Positions 15,717 to 19,472 of a DNA stretch of 19,472 nt are shown piece by piece. Both the position numbers and the translations under genes were made by a program. How positions within the stretch are numbered: position 1 is the first letter of the stretch; each line of letters starts with the position of its first letter. This DNA is from Candidatus Zipacnadia bacterium. GTDB taxonomy: Bacteria > Armatimonadota > UBA5377 > JALGUK01. The notes beneath the pieces were generated by a model that saw only the letters and a program-made list of their open reading frames with translations, ran no database searches and had not been told where the DNA came from. Where the stretch lies: positions 1-19,472 of the forward strand of contig JALGUK010000009.1 in the NCBI GenBank assembly GCA_029820875.1. The letters run 5' to 3'.

Positions 15717-16636
15717 CCCGCAGCCTCCAGTTCTGCCGCCATGCGGTCCAGATCAAACCCCTCTTTTCGTATGCGCAAGTCATAGTATACAAGAATGGAA
15801 CCGATCAGTTGCAGCGGGGTCAACAGAAGCGTAGCAACCACCCCAACGGCTTGAACTCCAGTCTGCACAATCGGGAGAGTGACGGTCCGCATCGCGAAAA
15901 GTCCGACGGCAAGGATACTTACCGGAGCAACGAGCGCGCTCGAGACCGCCTGCACCAGTAAGCTGAGAACAACAAACACACCAACAACCCGCCAGAAGTA
16001 TCCGCCTACGAGTTGACGACTTCGTGCCAATGCTACAGTATACGCCCGCTCCTCAACCACCACAACCGGTACGACAAATGCGAACAGGACGCCGAGAATC
16101 AAAGAAGGGATGCTTCCCAGAAGCAATAGCCCGCCGCCGATTATTGCAAAGACGACGTCAGTTACGCCGAACAGTATAATGGCCAGCCCCGGGGTAAGCG
16201 GCAGTCCGATTACGAGTGTGGCAAGAGCTGTTGTCAGAAGCAGTGGCCAAAACCGCGAAAGGACGTAGCGATAAGCAGTCCCGATACTGACCTCGACGCC
16301 GAGATATATCTCTGAAATCGCCCATGTCAGTGCAGCCTGCGCAATCATCATCGCTAACGAAAACCCCACTGCCACAGCCACCCCCGCCGCCACCAGCGTG
16401 GGCATATGCCCGATGATATCTGAGTTCCACCCCCCACCAGGCTTAGAGAGCGTACTCCAGAGCAGGTACCACAATCCGAGATAGATAATCGAAACGGGTA
16501 CATATACAACAGCCGTAATTCCCAGCAGGTGGCCGAAGTGACGCCGGTAAAGATTGATGGACCCGTCAACGATGTCACTGATGGTCCTGGGTCCGGACCG
16601 CCATCCCACCTGCTGCACATGATTCGCTTGAGCCAT
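15713..16636 (-). CDS. Multi-pass membrane protein (GPDPase-membrane-domain/DUF7544-like)
   Basis: A 307-residue integral membrane protein with about six long hydrophobic segments and no catalytic motif. It opens with a polar stretch and TISDIVDGSINLYRRHF, then membrane helices; near the end comes ILVYYDLRIRKEGFDLDRM. These two elements resemble proteins annotated as having a glycerophosphodiester-phosphodiesterase membrane domain, often found beside DUF4129 genes; this is recalled, not searched. ATG 16636 is chosen because GAGGGGAG lies at 16644-16651, seven bases upstream, although the frame is open to 16672. First gene of the minus-strand operon that continues into DUF4129 and DUF4350, and divergent from the gene at 16822. 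Probably an inner-membrane partner of the MoxR/DUF58-type complex. Confidence 0.7.
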   Translation of the reverse strand: MAQANHVQQVGWRSGPRTISDIVDGSINLYRRHFGHLLGITAVVYVPVSIIYLGLWYLLWSTLSKPGGGWNSDIIGHMPTLVAAGVAVAVGFSLAMMIAQAALTWAISEIYLGVEVSIGTAYRYVLSRFWPLLLTTALATLVIGLPLTPGLAIILFGVTDVVFAIIGGGLLLLGSIPSLILGVLFAFVVPVVVVEERAYTVALARSRQLVGGYFWRVVGVFVVLSLLVQAVSSALVAPVSILAVGLFAMRTVTLPIVQTGVQAVGVVATLLLTPLQLIGSILVYYDLRIRKEGFDLDRMAAELEAAG

Positions 16637-16643
16637 CCAGCAT

Positions 16644-16651
16644 CTCCCCTC
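16644..16651 (-). promoter_or_regulatory. Ribosome binding site deciding the start of the multi-pass membrane protein
   Basis: On the minus strand this reads GAGGGGAG, seven bases before ATG 16636, and selects it over the longer open frame beginning at 16672. Confidence 0.65.
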
Positions 16652-16703
16652 GGCCACTGCCGACCCAGCCAAGCGGTCTGCCTAAAGGGTACCACAGAAC
16701 CCC

Positions 16704-16721
16704 CCGGCAGTACAACCGGCA
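16704..16721 (+). repeat. Short direct repeat beside the divergent promoter
   Basis: CCGGCA occurs at 16704-16709 and again at 16716-16721, a 12-base period, ending four bases before the proposed -35 box. CAACC (16713-16717) and GGTTG (16724-16728) also form an inverted repeat reaching into the -35 box. These could be regulator sites, but six-base repeats of this composition can arise by chance. Confidence 0.25.
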
Positions 16722-16725
16722 AGGG

Positions 16726-16754
16726 TTGATTTACACTCACGTTTGTGCTACAAT
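16726..16754 (+). promoter_or_regulatory. Sigma70-type promoter for the moxR operon
   Basis: TTGATT at 16726-16731 and TACAAT at 16749-16754 are separated by exactly 17 bases. Transcription would start near 16761, giving a leader of about 60 nt before the GTG at 16822. This is the best promoter-like match I found in the window, in the only sizeable non-coding gap. I found no equally good promoter facing the other way. Confidence 0.55.
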
Positions 16755-16821
16755 TGCCGCGTAGAATGTTGATATTCGTCTCAACTTCGCTTCCTGTTGC
16801 CAAGCCTCGGGAGATGCCTCG

Positions 16822-17349
16822 GTGTCAAACACAAGCGCGAACCGACTACATAAGCTCCAGGAGCAGATTGATGCTCTGATAGCGCAGTACACGCAGCCGT
16901 ACGAACGGAAGATAGCCTATGGCAATCTTCGGCGCGAGTATTCCGAATGGGGCGACGGTGACGAGAAAACCACCAACATCGCGATCATTTTCGAGACTCC
17001 AGGTGGTTCCACCGCGCAGATCAACGTGACCTATGATCACGGCAATGATGTTTTCTGCCCCACCCAGGCAGGCGATGATCAGCCGTATGAGACGCAAAGC
17101 ATTGAGGAGGTCATGGAGTTTATTCGCGCCCAGGTGCAGCAGATTCCGCTGAAGCGGAGAGAGTCACTGAGGAGGCAAGTGGAGATCTGGCATGAGGAGG
17201 GGATGTCGCGTGGGGAAATCTTCGCTCAGATGAACAAACTGCTGCAACTGGAGTTCGTGGGGGGCCGCATTACCAACGCCGAATTGCGCGATGCGATAAA
17301 TTATGCCATCAAGCTGCGGGGCGGCCCCGCGCCCCAGGAAAGTGCTTGA
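16822..17349 (+). CDS. Unrecognised 175-aa soluble protein, first gene of the moxR operon
   Basis: I do not recognise a family. The 175-residue product has no signal peptide or membrane helix and is rich in charged residues. An N-terminal helix (about 5-33, [17 protein letters not shown]) is followed by a short beta-rich part (about 50-75, [21 protein letters not shown]) and then by mostly helical sequence with [34 protein letters not shown] and [19 protein letters not shown] start, with GGGAG at 16809-16813, eight bases upstream. It comes directly after the promoter at 16726-16754 and 43 nt before the MoxR start, so the two are probably co-transcribed. A cytoplasmic partner or regulator of the MoxR ATPase is a reasonable guess from position only. 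Coding potential is supported by promoter, ribosome site and even composition. Confidence 0.75.
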   Translation: MSNTSANRLHKLQEQIDALIAQYTQPYERKIAYGNLRREYSEWGDGDEKTTNIAIIFETPGGSTAQINVTYDHGNDVFCPTQAGDDQPYETQSIEEVMEFIRAQVQQIPLKRRESLRRQVEIWHEEGMSRGEIFAQMNKLLQLEFVGGRITNAELRDAINYAIKLRGGPAPQESA

Positions 17350-17392
17350 TTGTCCGACTCCGCGCGGTTCTGCTACAAGGAGAATGTCCAAA

Positions 17393-18385
17393 GTGGCCCA
17401 GCAGCCGCCCCGCGAATCCGAGCACATACCACAGATACAAAAGACACAAGCCCTCGCCGAGCATGTAAGAGCTGAGCTCGCCAAAGTTATCGTAGGACAG
17501 GAGGAGGCAGTCGAAGCCATTCTCGCAGCAATGCTGTGTGAAGGGCATGTCCTCTTCGAAGGAGTGCCGGGCACTGCCAAGACCCTCATGGTCAAAGCGT
17601 TGGGGCTGGTGATAGGGTGCGAGTTCAAACGCATTCAGATGACCCCCGACCTGATGCCCTCGGATATCCTCGGCACGTACGTTTTTGACATGCAGACCGC
17701 AAAGTTCAGCCTCAAGAAGGGCCCCATCTTCACATGTCTGCTGTTGGCCGACGAGATAAACCGTGCTCCCGCAAAGACACAGTCTGCGCTGCTCGAAGGC
17801 ATGGAAGAGCGCCAGGTCACAATTGACGGGGTCATGCACCCGTTGCCGAGGCCCTTTATGGTCTTCGCAACACAGAATCCGGTCGAGTATGAGGGCACCT
17901 ATCCGCTTCCAGAGGCGCAACTTGACCGCTTTCTGTTCAAGATTATCATAGACTACCCCACCAAGGAGGAAGAAGACCGTCTCCTGAGGCTGCATGACCG
18001 GGGCTTCTCACCCCACCGGTTGGCTGACTTCGGACTTCGCTCGTTTGCCGGCCCAGCCGATATCATGGCCTGCGCCGAGGAGACTCGCTCTGTCACCGTC
18101 GAGCCTGGAATCATAAGCTATATCTCCGACATCGCCCGCCGGACGCGGGAGGCGGACAACCTCTTCCTGGGATGCAGCCCCAGGGGTGCGGTCATGCTCC
18201 TGCTCGCAAGCAAGGCCCGTGCGGCGATTCATGGCCGGAACTACGTAATCCCTGACGACGTAAAGGCCATGGCCCTCCCTACCCTCCGGCATCGAGTAAT
18301 TCTTCGGCCCGAGGCCGAGATCGAGGGCCTTTGCGCTGACGATATTCTCCGGAATGTTCTGGACAGTATCGAGGTGCCTCGGTGA
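17393..18385 (+). CDS. MoxR-family AAA+ ATPase
   Basis: MoxR ATPases act as chaperones that use ATP to assemble or activate partner proteins, often with a DUF58 or von Willebrand factor A partner encoded next door. The 330-residue product has [12 protein letters not shown] (33-44), Walker A GVPGTAKT (57-64), the Walker B region [11 protein letters not shown], the sensor segment [22 protein letters not shown] (split here in meaning: sensor 1 at ATQN, arginine region at LDRF), and a C-terminal helical lid with [20 protein letters not shown] 17393 is preferred because AAGGAG at 17377-17382 is ten bases away; ATG 17384 is only one base from that site. It overlaps the DUF58 gene by four bases (GTGA), which couples the two. 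Confidence 0.93.
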   Translation: MAQQPPRESEHIPQIQKTQALAEHVRAELAKVIVGQEEAVEAILAAMLCEGHVLFEGVPGTAKTLMVKALGLVIGCEFKRIQMTPDLMPSDILGTYVFDMQTAKFSLKKGPIFTCLLLADEINRAPAKTQSALLEGMEERQVTIDGVMHPLPRPFMVFATQNPVEYEGTYPLPEAQLDRFLFKIIIDYPTKEEEDRLLRLHDRGFSPHRLADFGLRSFAGPADIMACAEETRSVTVEPGIISYISDIARRTREADNLFLGCSPRGAVMLLLASKARAAIHGRNYVIPDDVKAMALPTLRHRVILRPEAEIEGLCADDILRNVLDSIEVPR

Positions 18386-19472
18386 TACCGTTTGCGCCCA
18401 CCAGTCGCCTTGGCGCGCTGCTATTGCTGGGTATCCCCCTTTTGGTCGTGGTCAATCCCCGCCATGCCCCTGCGATGGCACTCGCATTCAACAGCGCTAT
18501 TTTGTTGATTGCATTCGCCGACTTTTATATCAGCGGCCGCATCCAGCACTTCGATGTTCAACGTCGCTTAGACGAGAAACTATCCTTGGGCGCCTCCAAC
18601 CGCGTAGAAATCAGCGTTCGCAGCCGTTGCGCCATACCCCTGAGCATCCGCGTAAAGGACAATCCTCCATATCAATTCGCGCACGACGGGCGCGAAATCG
18701 TCTTCGACATCCCTCCCCGCGCACGCCAAACAAAAGCCTATCATGTGATACCCCCGCGGCGAGGGGACTTCAGCTTTGGTGACTTGGATATCCGCTGCAA
18801 GTCCTTGTTTGGCCTGCTGGAACGCCGGATGCGCCAACCTGCGGCGAGACGGGTGAAGGTGTACCCCAGTCTCATAAACATTCGGAAATACGAGATTATA
18901 GCGTTGCGCCGACATAGCGTCGAGGCCGGTTCCAAAAGGGTGCGACAGCGGGGAGAAGGTACGGAATTTGAGAGCCTTCGCGACTACGTGCCCGACGACG
19001 AGTTTCGGCGTATTGACTGGAAGGCTACGGCCAGAAGGAGTAAACCCGTCAGCCGGCAATACCAACCGGAACGCGGTCAGAACGTGATTGTCATGCTCGA
19101 TGCCGGCCGTATGATGTCAGCGGAGCTGGAGGGCATGTCGAAGCTGGATTATGCAATCAACGCAACATTGATGCTCGGGTATGCTGCAATGTTGCGCGAC
19201 GACCGTGTAGGGCTTATTGTTTTCAGCGATGTGGTGAAGTCGTATGTCGCCCCTGCCAAGGGACGGCCGCAACTGTCCAAAATTATGGACGAACTCTACG
19301 CCATCGAGCCGGAGCTGCTCGAACCCGACTATGGTCTTGCCTTCCGCACTCTTGCCCTGCGAAACAAGCGCAGATCGCTGGTCATCATCTTCACCGACCT
19401 CATTGATGTTGATGCCTCGAAAACACTGCTGATGTACACATCGAGCCTCTACCCGAGACATCTTCCGTTGTG
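18382..19472 (+). CDS. DUF58 domain protein (3' end outside window)
   Basis: The frame starts at a GTG that overlaps the MoxR stop as GTGA and stays open to the right edge, giving 363 codons so far. Two hydrophobic N-terminal helices (about 8-24 and 33-52) anchor it; the periplasmic or cytoplasmic beta-rich part follows. The DUF58 core is at about residues 191-233: [19 protein letters not shown] and then [15 protein letters not shown] von Willebrand factor A-like fold follows with [12 protein letters not shown] (about 235-246), in place of the classic DxSxS metal site, then RVGLIVFSD and [12 protein letters not shown]58 proteins are usual partners of MoxR. The coupling and the motif match make the assignment firm; the C-terminus and any transglutaminase-like neighbour lie beyond the window. 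Confidence 0.92.
   Translation, partial: MIPFAPTSRLGALLLLGIPLLVVVNPRHAPAMALAFNSAILLIAFADFYISGRIQHFDVQRRLDEKLSLGASNRVEISVRSRCAIPLSIRVKDNPPYQFAHDGREIVFDIPPRARQTKAYHVIPPRRGDFSFGDLDIRCKSLFGLLERRMRQPAARRVKVYPSLINIRKYEIIALRRHSVEAGSKRVRQRGEGTEFESLRDYVPDDEFRRIDWKATARRSKPVSRQYQPERGQNVIVMLDAGRMMSAELEGMSKLDYAINATLMLGYAAMLRDDRVGLIVFSDVVKSYVAPAKGRPQLSKIMDELYAIEPELLEPDYGLAFRTLALRNKRRSLVIIFTDLIDVDASKTLLMYTSSLYPRHLPL

Noticed and set aside
17309..17995. Long minus-strand open frame (228 codons) opposite moxR
   Set aside because: Antisense to a well-supported AAA+ gene, with no domain and no ribosome site.
1..19472. tRNA or rRNA genes, CRISPR arrays, insertion sequences, integrases, toxin-antitoxin or phage-defence genes
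   Set aside because: No cloverleaf, repeat-spacer pattern, transposase, terminal repeat or defence domain was seen on either strand by eye; nearly all sequence is covered by housekeeping and envelope genes.

Overview
The window comes from a bacterium with moderately high GC and an outer membrane. The clearest sign is a nearly complete lipopolysaccharide transport (Lpt) set, lptC-lptA-lptB and one lptF/G-type permease. Next to it lies a DUF3084 membrane protein followed by a short YqgF/RuvC-like nuclease, a pair I associate from memory with Cyanobacteria and related diderm Terrabacteria. With a TIGR03960 radical-SAM protein, NrdR, and MoxR/DUF58/DUF4129/DUF4350 genes, this fits a diderm Terrabacteria lineage such as Armatimonadota. 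That placement is inference; no rRNA gene is present.

Layout. (1) About 1-9087, plus strand: the tail of a polytopic membrane protein (DUF2142-like), CDP-glucose synthesis (rfbF, rfbG-like) and a GT2 glycosyltransferase. These are followed by lptC, lptA, lptB, lptF/G, the DUF3084 protein, the YqgF-like nuclease and an AEC-family permease. Many genes overlap or lie within about 15 nt, so much of this looks like one envelope (O-antigen plus LPS export) transcription unit. (2) 9099-13658, minus strand: a Gfo/Idh/MocA oxidoreductase, nrdR, the TIGR03960 radical-SAM protein and mtaB (tRNA ms2t6A methylthiotransferase), read in that order. (3) 13720-16636, minus strand: a multi-pass membrane protein, a DUF4129 protein and a DUF4350 protein. 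The last is interrupted by one in-frame TGA. (4) 16822-19472, plus strand, divergent from block 3: an unrecognised 175-aa soluble protein behind a good sigma70-type promoter, then a MoxR AAA+ ATPase and a DUF58 protein cut by the right edge.

How they work together. rfbF and rfbG would make CDP-4-keto-6-deoxyglucose for surface polysaccharide, and the Lpt genes would move LPS to the outer membrane. MoxR, DUF58, DUF4350 and DUF4129 are parts of one widespread but poorly understood envelope-associated system. Here it is split into two divergent operons around a 185-bp intergenic region.

About half of the genes start with GTG or TTG. No gap longer than 300 bases lacks a gene; the largest is 16637-16821, which holds the divergent promoter region. 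I saw no tRNA, rRNA, CRISPR array, insertion sequence or integrase. Nothing in the window is clearly a new defence or mobile system. The most unusual points are the interrupted DUF4350 gene, the unknown first gene of the moxR operon, and the DUF3084/nuclease pair linked to Lpt.
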